This document shows, in pieces, positions 9,085 through 17,514 of a stretch of DNA of 64,000 nt; the first letter of the stretch is position 1, and each line of letters opens with the position of its first letter. The translations under genes and the position numbers were made by a program. Location: assembly GCF_010093445.1 (NCBI RefSeq), contig NZ_PDWW01000001.1, forward strand, positions 124,001-188,000, written 5' to 3'. Below the pieces are notes generated by a model. It was not told where the DNA came from. It worked only from the letters and a program-made list of their open reading frames with translations, and did not search any database. This DNA comes from Pseudoxanthomonas japonensis. GTDB taxonomy: Bacteria > Pseudomonadota > Gammaproteobacteria > Xanthomonadales > Xanthomonadaceae.

Positions 9085-9822
9085 ATGTCCACGCCGCGTC
9101 GTGTCGTCCTGATCACCGGCGCCGCCCGCCGCATCGGCGCGGCGATCGCGCGCCGGCTGCATGCCGAGGGTTACGACGTGGCGCTGCACTACCGCGGTTC
9201 GGCCGGCGACATGCAGTCGCTCGTGGCCGAACTGGAAGCGGCGCGCGCGGGCAGCACGCTGATGCTGCAGGCCGACTTGGCGGTCTTCGACCGGCTGCCG
9301 GAACTGGTGGCGAAGACCGTCGGCCACTACGGTCTGCTGGATGCGCTGGTCAACAACGCATCGGCGTTCTATCCCACGCCCGCCGGCAGCACTACGCCGG
9401 CGCAGTGGGAGGAGCTGTTCGGCGTCAACGCACGCGCCCCGTTCTTCCTCGCGCAGGCGGCCGCACCGCATCTGCGTGCCGCGCGTGGCGCCATCGTCAA
9501 CATTGCCGACATCTACGCCGAGAAGCCGCGCGCGGACCTGGCGGTGTACGCGGCATCGAAGGCGGCCTTGCTGGCGGTCTCGCGCGGACTGGCGGTCTCG
9601 CTGGCGCCGACGGTGCGGGTGAACGCGGTGTCGCCCGGCGCCATCCTGTGGCCGGACGGCGGCATCGATACGGACATGCAGGCGAATCTGCTGGCGCAGA
9701 CTCCGCTGGGACGCGTCGGCGATCCGTCCGACATCGCCGGCACCGTGGCCTGGCTGCTGAGCGATGCGGCGGCCTATGTCACCGGCCAGGTGATCCACGT
9801 GGATGGTGGCCGGCACCCGTAG
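9085..9822 (+). CDS. folM: Pteridine reductase (FolM-type SDR)
   Basis: NADPH-dependent short-chain dehydrogenase reducing dihydropterins/dihydrofolate or dihydromonapterin. ATG 9085 has a GGAG six bases upstream. 245 residues. The cofactor loop is TGAARRIG (residues 11-18), the arginine-containing TGxxxRxG form of pteridine reductases instead of the usual TGxxxGxG; NNASAFYPTP also matches PTR1. Catalytic set inferred: Asp142, Tyr155, Lys159. It converges on folK-folB, which supports a folate/pterin role. The TAG stop lies inside the end of an intergenic palindrome. Confidence 0.87.
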   Translation: MSTPRRVVLITGAARRIGAAIARRLHAEGYDVALHYRGSAGDMQSLVAELEAARAGSTLMLQADLAVFDRLPELVAKTVGHYGLLDALVNNASAFYPTPAGSTTPAQWEELFGVNARAPFFLAQAAAPHLRAARGAIVNIADIYAEKPRADLAVYAASKAALLAVSRGLAVSLAPTVRVNAVSPGAILWPDGGIDTDMQANLLAQTPLGRVGDPSDIAGTVAWLLSDAAAYVTGQVIHVDGGRHP

Positions 9823-9925
9823 CGTGCGCCATGCGCACGATCGCGGGACATCCATTCGCGGGCGCGCTGGTCAACCTCATGCCGAGAGCGGCCACCACGC
9901 GGTCGTGCGCGCAGCGCACGCTACG
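9818..9925. repeat. Intergenic palindrome, family A (CGTAGCGTGCGC)
   Basis: Inverted repeat filling the space between convergent folM and folK. Left arm CGTAGCGTGCGCCATGCGCA begins inside the folM stop (TAG 9820-9822). Right arm TCGTGCGCGCAGCGCACGCT continues into CTACG, which contains the folK stop on the other strand (9921-9923). Related copies occur at 34614 and 34828, with half copies at 14170 and 52740. Confidence 0.85.
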
Positions 9926-10406
9926 GGAGCGGCACCACGTGCGACGGCGTGTCGTGGTCGGGATGTTCGCGCCACAGCGCCGCCAGCGTGCGACCACTGC
10001 GTGGGTCGACCATGTCGGGAGCGATCTCGGCCAGCGGCAACAGCACGAAGGCATGCTTCAGCTCGTCGCGCGGCAGGCGCAGGTTTCCCGGCCCCTGCAT
10101 CACCCGGTCGTCGTACAGCACGATGTCGATGTCCAGCGTCCGGTCGGAGAAGCGCGGGCCGCTGCGGTCGCGGCCATGCGCGTCCTCCAGCGCATGCAGC
10201 CAGGCGTTCAGCGCGAGCGGATCGAGGTCGCTGTCGATCACCGCGGCGGAATTCAGGAAGTCGGTGCCGTCGAAACCGACCGAGCGCGTGCGATAGACCG
10301 GCGACAGCAGCACATCGCCGAAGCGCTCGCGCAACGCCGCGACCGCGGCGCGCAGGTGCCGCTCGGGCTCCACGTTGCTGCCCAGGCTGAGATAGGCTTT
10401 TCCCAT
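9921..10406 (-). CDS. folK: 2-amino-4-hydroxy-6-hydroxymethyldihydropteridine pyrophosphokinase
   Basis: Transfers pyrophosphate from ATP to 6-hydroxymethyl-dihydropterin in folate synthesis. 161 residues from ATG 10406 (MGKAYLSLGSN, the classic HPPK start); the longer open frame upstream overlaps folB and has no family match. Motifs: SLGSNVEPE, VYRTRSVGFDGTDFLNSAA, and GRDRSGPRFSDRTLDIDIVL with the paired Asp that bind Mg-ATP. Follows folB with a two-base gap, so the two are one unit. Confidence 0.93.
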   Translation of the reverse strand: MGKAYLSLGSNVEPERHLRAAVAALRERFGDVLLSPVYRTRSVGFDGTDFLNSAAVIDSDLDPLALNAWLHALEDAHGRDRSGPRFSDRTLDIDIVLYDDRVMQGPGNLRLPRDELKHAFVLLPLAEIAPDMVDPRSGRTLAALWREHPDHDTPSHVVPLP

Positions 10407-10408
10407 GG

Positions 10409-10768
10409 TCAGGCCGGGCGTACGCCGCGTTCGATCAGCACGCCGACGTTGCGCGCACCGGTGACCGCGCCGGGCTTGCTCAGCTTCAGCCGCACCCACG
10501 CGACACCGAAGTCCTCGCGGATGATCTCCGCGCAGCGTTCGGCGAGCGTCTCCACCAGCCCGAAGTTCGCCTCCTCGACGAAGGAAATCAGCCGCTTCGA
10601 CACCGCCTTGTAGTCCAGCGTGTGCGCGATGTCGTCGCTCGCCGCCGGCACGCGGTTGTCGAAGGCCATTTCCACGTCCAGCGCCACGGTCTGGCGGATC
10701 CCGCGCTCCCAGTCGTAGATGCCGATGACGGTCTCGATGCGCAGGTCTTCGATGAAAACGATGTCCAT
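10409..10768 (-). CDS. folB: Dihydroneopterin aldolase
   Basis: Converts dihydroneopterin to hydroxymethyl-dihydropterin plus glycolaldehyde, the step before FolK. 119 residues from ATG 10768 (MDIVFIEDLRIETVIGIYDW). Family features: GIYDWERGIRQTVALDVEM near the N-terminus with the conserved Glu, DYKAVSKRL, and FGLVETLAERCAEII carrying the E-x-L-A active-site segment; KPGAVTGARNVGV is the usual C-terminal block. Placed directly before folK; a pteridine reductase gene converges on the pair. Confidence 0.93.
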   Translation of the reverse strand: MDIVFIEDLRIETVIGIYDWERGIRQTVALDVEMAFDNRVPAASDDIAHTLDYKAVSKRLISFVEEANFGLVETLAERCAEIIREDFGVAWVRLKLSKPGAVTGARNVGVLIERGVRPA

Positions 10769-10820
10769 GGATAGCTCGGGATGCGGGAGCGGGAATGGTA
10801 CGCGCAATCGATGTCCGCGC

Positions 10821-12086
10821 TCAGCCCGCAGCCGCCATGCCGGCCGTCGCCGAGACGCCCTGCAACCCGCGCACGTCGGCACCTCCCGGCTGCTGGAACA
10901 CCTGCAGCCCGAACTCCGGCAGGATCGCCAGCAGGTGGTCGAAGAGGTCCGACTGGATGCCTTCGTACGGACCCCACGCTACCGTGCGCGTGAAGCAGTA
11001 GATCTCCAGCGGCAGACCGGTCGGGCCGGGCGGCAGCTGGCGCACCAGCAGCGTCATGCCGTCGTGGATGTCGCCGTGCGCGCGCAGGTAGGCCTCCACG
11101 TAGGCACGGAACGTGCCGAGGTTGGTGATGCGGCGCTGGTTGACCGGCTCGCGGCCCTGTTCGGCCAGGCGCGCATTCCATGCGTCCAGTTCGCCGTCCT
11201 TGCGTTGCAGGTAATCGCCCAGCAGCCGGAACCGGCGCAGTCGCGCCTGTTCCTCCTCGCCCAGGAAACGCACGCTGTTCTGGTCCAGGTGCAGCGCGCG
11301 CTTGATCCGGCGCCCGCCGGACTCGCTCATGCCGCGCCAGTTCTTGAACGAGTCGCTGATCAGCTTCTTGGTGGGAATGGTGGTGATGGTCTTGTCCCAG
11401 TTCTGCACCTTGACCGTGTGCAGGGCGATGTCGATGACGTCGCCGTCGGCGTTCTGGCTGGGCATCTCGATCCAGTCGCCCACGCGCACCATGTCGTTGG
11501 AACTGATGGTCACGCTGGCCACCAGTGACAGCAGGGTGTCCTGGAACACCAGGATCAGCACCGCCATCATCGCGCCCAGGCCCGACAGCAGGATCACCGG
11601 CGAGCGGTCGATCAGGGCGGCGACCATCAGCACCGCCGCGATGACGAACACGATGATCTTCAGCAGCTGCAGGTAGCCCTTGATCGGCTTGTCGGCCGCA
11701 TCGGGCCGCCGCTGGTAGACCTCGTTGGCCAGGTCGAGCGCGGCGGCGATGGCCAGCGCCACCGTCAGGATGATGAAGGCGAAGCAGACGTTGCGGACCA
11801 CCGCCACCAGCATCGCCGGCAGGTCGGGGACCAGGGCGACGCCGGCGGCGAGCACCACGGCAGGGACCACGTTGGCCAGCCGCGGGATCACCCGCAACCG
11901 TACCTGGTGGTCGCCCTGGCCCAGCGGAAGCGTGGTCAACAGGCGGCGCAGGCCACGCAGCAACACGCGCTTGGTGATCCAGTTGGCCAGCCAGGCCACC
12001 AGCACGAGCGCACTGGCGACGACGAGGGTGTAGGCCCAGGGATAGGGCGCAAGGAGGGCGCGCAGGGCCTCCAGCTGTTCGGTCAT
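10821..12086 (-). CDS. MscS-family mechanosensitive channel, YbdG-like
   Basis: Inner-membrane channel thought to open under membrane tension and contribute to osmotic-shock survival. ATG 12086 is preserved as start because AAGGGG lies about 7 bases upstream; 421 residues, near the 415 of E. coli YbdG. About five membrane helices in residues 15-200, the pore-lining helix around LLSGLGAMMAVLILVFQDTL, then the beta domain NDMVRVGDWIEMPSQNADGDVIDIALHTVKV split as in YbdG, and a soluble C-terminal part. The stop lies about 50 bases from the folB start. Confidence 0.88.
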   Translation of the reverse strand: MTEQLEALRALLAPYPWAYTLVVASALVLVAWLANWITKRVLLRGLRRLLTTLPLGQGDHQVRLRVIPRLANVVPAVVLAAGVALVPDLPAMLVAVVRNVCFAFIILTVALAIAAALDLANEVYQRRPDAADKPIKGYLQLLKIIVFVIAAVLMVAALIDRSPVILLSGLGAMMAVLILVFQDTLLSLVASVTISSNDMVRVGDWIEMPSQNADGDVIDIALHTVKVQNWDKTITTIPTKKLISDSFKNWRGMSESGGRRIKRALHLDQNSVRFLGEEEQARLRRFRLLGDYLQRKDGELDAWNARLAEQGREPVNQRRITNLGTFRAYVEAYLRAHGDIHDGMTLLVRQLPPGPTGLPLEIYCFTRTVAWGPYEGIQSDLFDHLLAILPEFGLQVFQQPGGADVRGLQGVSATAGMAAAG

Positions 12087-12210
12087 TCCGTTACCCCTTG
12101 AGGTGGTTCTTGCGCGCCCTGCAGCCTGCATTGCGCAGGAGGACGCGTCGGTTGGCGGAGCGGACACCCTACCCGCACCGCCTTGAACCTGAACGGAATT
12201 CGCCGGCTTG

Positions 12211-13254
12211 TTACGGTGAGCCGACCACGGCGACCTGGGGCAGCGTGGCCATGTCCCAGCGCGGCGTGACCTTCACTTCCGCGGTCTCATGCTGCCCCGC
12301 TTCCAGCCGCAACGCGCCGGCGAAGGCGATCATCGCGCCGTTGTCGGTGCACAGCGATGGCCGCGGAAAGCAGGCACGGCCGCCGCGCTTGGCCGCCATC
12401 TCCTGCAGCTTCGCGCGCAGGCGCTTGTTGGCGCCCACGCCGCCGGCGATGACGATGACGTCGCTGCCGGCTTCGTCCAGCGCGCGTTCGCACTTGATCG
12501 CCAGCGTATCGACCACGGCGTCCTCGAAGCCACGCGCGATGTCGGCGCGGGTCTGCTCCGACTGGTCACTGTCGCGCCAGGCCAGCAGCACCTGGGTCTT
12601 CAGGCCACTGAAACTGAAATCCAGGCCAGGCCGGTCGGTCATGGGCCGGGCGAACCTGAAGCGGCCGGGGGTGCCCTTCTCCGCCAGGGCCGCCAGCTGC
12701 GGGCCACCGGGGTACGGCAGGCCCATCATCTTGGCGGTCTTGTCGAAGGCCTCGCCGGCGGCGTCGTCCAGCGTCTCGCCGAGCAGGCGGTAACGGCCGA
12801 TGGCGTCCACGGCCACCAGCTGGGTGTGTCCGCCGGAGACCAGCAGGGCCACGAAGGGCGCGTCCGGCGGGTCGTCTTCCATCAGCGGCGCCAGCAGGTG
12901 GCCTTCCATGTGATGGACGGCCACGGCGGGGACATCCAGCGCCCAGGCCAGCGAGCGGGCCACGCCCGCCCCGACCAGCAGCGCCCCGACCAGGCCAGGG
13001 CCGGCGGTGTAGGCCACGCCCTCCAGGTCCGCGGTGGTCAGGCCGGACTCGGCCAGGGTCTGGCGGATCAGCGGCAGCAGCTTGCGGACGTGGTCGCGGC
13101 TGGCCAGTTCCGGCACCACCCCGCCGTACTCGGCATGCAGGGCGATCTGGCTGTAGACCGCATGGGCGCGCAGGCCGGCGGCACCGGCCAGGCCGGTGTC
13201 ATAGACGGCCACGCCGGTTTCGTCGCAGCTGGTTTCGATACCGAGGACTTTCAT
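12211..13254 (-). CDS. tsaD: tRNA threonylcarbamoyladenosine synthase subunit TsaD
   Basis: Transfers threonylcarbamoyl to A37 of tRNAs that read ANN codons, with TsaB, TsaE and TsaC. 347 residues. [19 protein letters not shown] is the standard N-terminus; metal-binding His115 and His119 are in [26 protein letters not shown] and [12 protein letters not shown] are present. Divergent from rpsU with 135 bases between, the conserved tsaD-rpsU arrangement of gammaproteobacteria. Confidence 0.97.
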
Positions 13255-13312
13255 GCGGGGGATCTGGTGGCTCGGAAAGGGGAGGGCAAGCCGGCTGGAC
13301 GCCCGGGGTGGG

Positions 13313-13340
13313 TTGCAGCGACGGCTTCGGTCGCTATAAT
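13313..13340 (+). promoter_or_regulatory. Sigma-70 promoter of rpsU
   Basis: -35 TTGCAG (13313-13318), 16-base spacer, perfect -10 TATAAT (13335-13340), about 50 bases before the rpsU start. One of the clearest vegetative promoters in the window. Confidence 0.8.
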
Positions 13341-13389
13341 ACGCGGCTCACCGGGCGTGCCCGGACCGTTTACACCACCGAGATTACGT

Positions 13390-13605
13390 ATGCCCAGCGT
13401 CAAAGTCCGCGAAAACGAGCCGTTTGAGTTTGCGCTGCGTCGCTTCAAGCGCACCTGCGAAAAGGCCGGCGTCCTGGCCGAAACCCGCAAGCGCGAGTTC
13501 TACGAGAAGCCGACCCAGGAGCGCAAGCGCAAGGCCGCTGCTGCGGTGAAGCGTCAGCTGCGTCGCAGCTCGCGCGACGTCACCAAGCGCCAGCGCCTGT
13601 ACTGA
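13390..13605 (+). CDS. rpsU: 30S ribosomal protein S21
   Basis: 71 residues, the full family length. The N-terminal [20 protein letters not shown] and the strongly basic C-terminal half ([14 protein letters not shown]) are typical. S21 sits on the 30S platform near the 3' end of 16S rRNA and helps initiation. First gene of what is usually the rpsU-dnaG-rpoD macromolecular synthesis operon; here yqeY, a GNAT gene, a YihY gene and an antisense D-lactate dehydrogenase separate it from dnaG. Confidence 0.97.
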
Positions 13606-13624
13606 GCCGCGTCGCTTCGCACGA

Positions 13625-13655
13625 AGCCGGCACGCGCGAGCGTCGCCGGCTTTTT
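13625..13655 (+). terminator. Rho-independent terminator after rpsU
   Basis: Stem AGCCGGC / GCCGGCT with a 13-base loop and T5, then a second T run. It separates rpsU from yqeY and may be only a partial stop. Confidence 0.75.
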
Positions 13656-13713
13656 GTGTTTTTGGCGTCCCGCGCCCGCGGGCCGTCTCTTCCCTGTTCC
13701 CCCGGAGCACACC

Positions 13714-14160
13714 ATGTCCCTGAAACAGCAGCTCACCGATGACATGAAGGCCGCCATGAAGGCCGGCGAGAAGGACCGCCTGGCGGTCATCCGCCTGATC
13801 AACGCCGCCATCAAGCAGCGCGAAGTCGACGAGCGCATCGAGCTGGACGACGCCGCGGTGCTGGCCGTGCTGGAAAAGATGGTCAAGCAGCGCAAGGATT
13901 CGGTGAGCCAGTTCGAAGCCGCCAACCGCGAGGATCTGGCCGCCATTGAGCGCGCCGAACTGGCGGTGATCGACACCTACCTGCCGGCCAAGCTGGGCGA
14001 GGCCGAGATCCTGGCCGCCATCGAGGCCGCCATCGCCGAGACCGGTGCCACCGGCCCGGCCGACATGGGCAAGCTGATGGGCGTGCTGAAGCCGCGCCTC
14101 GCCGGCCAGGCCGACATGGGCCAGGTCTCCGCGCTGATCAAGAAGAAGCTCGCGGGCTGA
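13714..14160 (+). CDS. GatB/YqeY domain protein
   Basis: 148 residues from ATG 13714 with CCGGAG just upstream. YqeY family: MSLKQQLTDDMKAAMKAGEK start, VIRLINAAIKQREVDER, QFEAANREDLAAIERAELAVI and the GPADMGKLMGVL helical tail shared with the GatB C-terminal domain. Thought to bind tRNA or tRNA-related partners; exact role unknown. Its place between rpsU and dnaG is common in gammaproteobacteria. Confidence 0.92.
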   Translation: MSLKQQLTDDMKAAMKAGEKDRLAVIRLINAAIKQREVDERIELDDAAVLAVLEKMVKQRKDSVSQFEAANREDLAAIERAELAVIDTYLPAKLGEAEILAAIEAAIAETGATGPADMGKLMGVLKPRLAGQADMGQVSALIKKKLAG

Positions 14161-14210
14161 ATGGCGCTGGTGTGCGGAGCGCACGCTACGCAGCAGATCG
14201 CGGCGTCCTC

Positions 14211-14280
14211 GTAGAGCCGAGCTTGCTCGGCTCCGCCCGCCACGCACGGCCGGGAGCAGCGGAGCAAGCTCCGCTCTACG
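14211..14280. repeat. SMAG-like GTAG palindrome, family C
   Basis: Begins GTAGAGCCGAGCTTGCTCGG and ends GGAGCAAGCTCCGCTCTACG: two small hairpins inside a longer inverted repeat that starts with GTAG and ends with CTAC. A second copy is at 58812. Resembles the GTAG elements described from Stenotrophomonas. A half copy of the family A repeat lies just before it (14170-14190). Confidence 0.85.
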
Positions 14281-14290
14281 CGCACCACCG

Positions 14291-14296
14291 TACAAT
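14291..14296 (+). promoter_or_regulatory. -10 box (TACAAT) placed for a leaderless GNAT transcript
   Basis: TACAAT ends six bases before ATG 14303, so transcription would start at or next to the start codon. No -35 is obvious because the family C palindrome ends just upstream. Confidence 0.5.
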
Positions 14297-14302
14297 TGCG
14301 GC

Positions 14303-14797
14303 ATGAACCATCCCGAGATCGTCCTGCGAGCCGCGACGCCGGGGGATATCCCGCAGATCCTCGATTTCATCCGCGGCCTGGCCGAGTACGAAAAGCTCGC
14401 CCACGAGGCCGTCGCCACGCCGGCCCTGCTCGAGACGCACCTGTTCGGTGAGCGTCCCGCCGCCGAAGTCGTCATCGCCGAAGCCGATGGCGTACCCGCC
14501 GGCTTCGCGCTGTTCTTCCATTCGTTCTCGACCTTCCTCGGCCAGCCGGGGCTGTACCTCGAAGACCTGTTCGTGCTGCCGGGCCATCGCGGGCTCGGCA
14601 TCGGCAGGCGGCTGATGGTGCATCTGGCGCAGCTGGCCGTGGCGCGCGGCTGCGGCCGCTTCGAGTGGTCGGTGCTGGACTGGAACGAACCCGCCATCCG
14701 TCTCTACCGCAGCCTCGGCGCCGTGGGCCTGGACGAATGGACCGTGCAACGCGTCACCGGCGAGGCGCTGCAGGCGCTCGCGCGCAGCGATGCGTGA
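14303..14797 (+). CDS. GNAT-family N-acetyltransferase (diamine acetyltransferase-like)
   Basis: 164 residues covering one GNAT domain. N-terminal VLRAATPGDIPQILDFIRGLAEYEKL, then FFHSFSTFLGQPGLYLEDLFV and the acetyl-CoA loop PGHRGLGIGRRLM (motif A, Q/RxxGxG/A), then RFEWSVLDWNEPAIRLYRSLGA. This layout resembles the spermidine/spermine acetyltransferase (SSAT) branch; the amine substrate is inferred only. Lies in the rpsU-dnaG interval after the family C repeat. Confidence 0.85.
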   Translation: MNHPEIVLRAATPGDIPQILDFIRGLAEYEKLAHEAVATPALLETHLFGERPAAEVVIAEADGVPAGFALFFHSFSTFLGQPGLYLEDLFVLPGHRGLGIGRRLMVHLAQLAVARGCGRFEWSVLDWNEPAIRLYRSLGAVGLDEWTVQRVTGEALQALARSDA

Positions 14798-14855
14798 AGC
14801 GCACGACCACGTCGCCATAACGAACTGCTGACGTCGCCCTTGGCACGCTCGACGC

Positions 14856-15809
14856 ATGGAACGTCGAGCCTCCTTCCGCACCCTGCGCGCACGGGCACGC
14901 GATGCCGGCGAGCGCGCCAGCCGCAGCCTGCCGGCGGCGCTGATACGGCGCTTCGTCGAAACCGACCTGATGACGCAGGCGGCGTCGCTGTCCTTCTATG
15001 CGCTGCTGTCGCTGGCGCCGCTGCTGATCCTGTTGCTGTGGCTGACGGCATCGCTGTATCCGCCCGCGCAACAATCGCTGCTCGACCAGATCCAGCAGCT
15101 CGCCGGGCCCAGCGCCGGCACGGTGGCGGAGACGGTGATCCGCAACGCCAGCGACCGGCCGGATGTCGGCTCCCTGGCCGGATGGTGGAGCACCGCCCTG
15201 CTCTTCGTCGGCGCCACCATCGTCTTTGCCCAGCTGCAGGGTGCGCTCAACCTGATCTTCCGCACCGATGCGCAACGGCTCAGCGGCGTGATGGCCTGGC
15301 TGAAGAAGCGCGTGTTCTCGCTCGGCGTGGTGCTGGCCATCGGCTTCCTGCTGGTCGTCTCGATGGTCGCCACCACCGCGCTGCAGGTAGTGTTCGCGCG
15401 ACTGCCGTCGCTGCTGCCCGCGCTCGGCTACATCACCACGCTGCTGCTCTACGCGCTGGCATTCGCCTTCTTCTACCACTACCTGCCCGACCGGCGCGTG
15501 GCGTGGAAGCAGGCCTTCCTGGGCGGCGCCATCACCGCGTTGCTGTTCGCCGCCGGCCGTTACCTGATCGGCCTGTATCTGGCGGAAGCCGCGCCCGGCA
15601 GTGCTTACGGTTCGATGGGCGCACTGGTGCTGTTGCTGGTGTGGATCTACTACGCCAGCGTGGTGTTCTTCGTCGGCGCGCTGATCACCGCGGTGATCGA
15701 TGAGCGTTTGCACGTGCGGCGGCAGCTGTCGCCTGCGCAGGATACTCCGGCTGCCGGTCCGCTTCCGCCCAGTGACGGCATTTCGACGTCTGCCCGATCC
15801 CCGGATTGA
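14856..15809 (+). CDS. YihY/BrkB family inner-membrane protein
   Basis: 317 residues with about six membrane helices. Family features: DLMTQAASLSFYALLSLAPLLILLL near the N-terminus (A-A-x-L-x-Y-x-x-L-x-x-x-P), FVGATIVFAQLQGALNLIF and the C-terminal YGSMGALVLLLVWIYYASVVFFVGA. Once misannotated as RNase BN; true role unknown. The last 125 bases overlap the 3' end of the convergent D-lactate dehydrogenase gene, and the C-terminal 40 residues are hydrophilic tail. Confidence 0.88.
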   Translation: MERRASFRTLRARARDAGERASRSLPAALIRRFVETDLMTQAASLSFYALLSLAPLLILLLWLTASLYPPAQQSLLDQIQQLAGPSAGTVAETVIRNASDRPDVGSLAGWWSTALLFVGATIVFAQLQGALNLIFRTDAQRLSGVMAWLKKRVFSLGVVLAIGFLLVVSMVATTALQVVFARLPSLLPALGYITTLLLYALAFAFFYHYLPDRRVAWKQAFLGGAITALLFAAGRYLIGLYLAEAAPGSAYGSMGALVLLLVWIYYASVVFFVGALITAVIDERLHVRRQLSPAQDTPAAGPLPPSDGISTSARSPD

Positions 15810-17460
15810 AGGTGTTGGTGGGATCGAGCGCGCGATAGAACGCGGCCAGCGCCGGCTTGGCGCGATAGAGATGGCCGACGTTGTGCTCGGCGGGATATTC
15901 GGCACCACGGGCGTCGAGCAGGTCCCACAGGCGATGCTCCACCGCCAGCGGATCGGCACCCTTCCTCACGATGTAGTCCTGGTGGAACACGTGGCAGAAG
16001 AAGTGCCCGTAGTAGAGCCGCGCCACCATCGTGGTGGCCAGCTCGGCCGGCAGGGTTTCCACCCACGCGCGGTCGTCGCGGCGAAGGGCGATGTCCAGCG
16101 CGACGATGTCCTCGACCTGCGCGGCATGCACGGCGCGGTAACGCACGGCCGCGCCGGCCACGGCGAAACGCAGCAGGAAGGCCTTGCGACCTTCGTCCGC
16201 ATTGCAGGCGAAGAAATCACCCTCGCGCTCACCGAAGAAGCGCTGCAGGAACGCGCGCGTCGCCTCCGCATCGCGCGTCGACACCTTCAGCAGCAGATGA
16301 TGCTCGTAACGGTCGCGATAAGCGCGCAGCCGCGGCGGCAGATGATCCGGCAGCAACGCGGTCAGCGCCTGCAGCGCACGGTCCGCCAGTCCCGGCACGC
16401 CGAACCGCTCGCACCAGCCGTCCATGCGGCTCTTCAGTGCGAACGCCGCCGGCACCTTGTCGGTGCCGAAGCGGTCGATCAGCAGGAAGGTGTCCTTGCC
16501 GTAGCGGTCGCCGATGTCGAACGCGTCGCGATGCAGGTACTCGCCCGCGATCGGCAGCCGCTCGAAGGCGGTCAGCAAATGCCGGCGTACCTCGGTGAGA
16601 TCGTCCGGCTCGTTGCTGCCGATGTAGAAAACCGACGCGTCGTCCTTCTCGAACGTATCCAGGCGGACCGCGAACACCGCCAACCGTCCCGCGCAGCCCG
16701 AGGCCTCGTGCAGGCGCGAGGGATCGGCGTTGTAGCGCGCGGGCGTGGGTGCATCGACCTGGCGCACGTGGTCGGCGTAGTACGGATCCGACGCCGCCTG
16801 CGCCGGATCGTGGACGACCGCGTCCGCGCCGTAATCGCCGGCCTGCAACCGCGACAGGATCTCTTCGGGCGTATCGCCCAGCGCGATGCCGAGATGGTTC
16901 ACCAGCCGCAGCACACCTTCTTCGTCCACCTGCGCGTACAGCGCCAGCTCGGTATAGGCCGGCCCACGCCGCACCAGCGCACCACCGGAGTTGTTGCAGA
17001 CGCCGCCGAGTACGGACGCGCCGATGCACGAGGAGCCGATGACCGAATGCGGCTCGCGGCCCAGCGGCGCGAGCCGCTTCTCCAGCACATCCAGCGTCGC
17101 GCCCGGCAGGCAGACGACCTGGCGCCCGCCGTCCAGCAGTTGCACGCCGGTCAGGCGCCGCGTGCTGACCAGCACGATGCCGCGGTCGTAGCCGTCGCCA
17201 TCCGGGGTGGAACCACCGGTCAGCCCGGTATTCGCCGCCTGCATCAGCACGATCCGCCCCGCGGCCACCGTGGCCTGCAGCACCCGCCACAGTTCCAGCA
17301 GCGTGCCGGGACACGCCACCGCCAGCACCGGGCCGTCGCCGAACCGATAGCCCTTGCGGTAGCGCCGTGTCGCGCGCTCGCCCGTCAGTACGTGCGCGCG
17401 GCCCACGGCCTCGCGCAGCTGCGCCAGCAGGACGTCGTCGGAAGGGACATGAACGGACAT
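15685..17460 (-). CDS. dld: Quinone-dependent D-lactate dehydrogenase
   Basis: Peripheral membrane FAD enzyme oxidising D-lactate to pyruvate and passing electrons to quinone. 591 residues from ATG 17460 (MSVHVPSDDVLLAQLREAVG); the open frame runs much further upstream but that part is antisense to dnaG. FAD-binding type 4 region with PGTLLELWRVLQ, MQAANTGLTGGSTPDGDGYD and SSCIGASVLGGVCNNSGG; a membrane-binding domain follows; HNVGHLY and DPTNTFNPGIGQTSK close the protein as in E. coli Dld (571). Overlaps YihY convergently by 125 bases. Divergent from dnaG. Confidence 0.93.
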   Translation of the reverse strand: MSVHVPSDDVLLAQLREAVGRAHVLTGERATRRYRKGYRFGDGPVLAVACPGTLLELWRVLQATVAAGRIVLMQAANTGLTGGSTPDGDGYDRGIVLVSTRRLTGVQLLDGGRQVVCLPGATLDVLEKRLAPLGREPHSVIGSSCIGASVLGGVCNNSGGALVRRGPAYTELALYAQVDEEGVLRLVNHLGIALGDTPEEILSRLQAGDYGADAVVHDPAQAASDPYYADHVRQVDAPTPARYNADPSRLHEASGCAGRLAVFAVRLDTFEKDDASVFYIGSNEPDDLTEVRRHLLTAFERLPIAGEYLHRDAFDIGDRYGKDTFLLIDRFGTDKVPAAFALKSRMDGWCERFGVPGLADRALQALTALLPDHLPPRLRAYRDRYEHHLLLKVSTRDAEATRAFLQRFFGEREGDFFACNADEGRKAFLLRFAVAGAAVRYRAVHAAQVEDIVALDIALRRDDRAWVETLPAELATTMVARLYYGHFFCHVFHQDYIVRKGADPLAVEHRLWDLLDARGAEYPAEHNVGHLYRAKPALAAFYRALDPTNTFNPGIGQTSKCRHWAEADRQPEYPAQATAAAARANAHRSPR

Positions 17461-17514
17461 GGCCGCATGGTAGCGCGGCGGCTCCGCGGCCCGGCATGGC
17501 ATCCTATGCGCCCC

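Noticed and set aside
15700-17514. Upstream extension of the dnaG frame
   Set aside because: Antisense to dld with no family similarity; DnaG begins at MARIPDAF.
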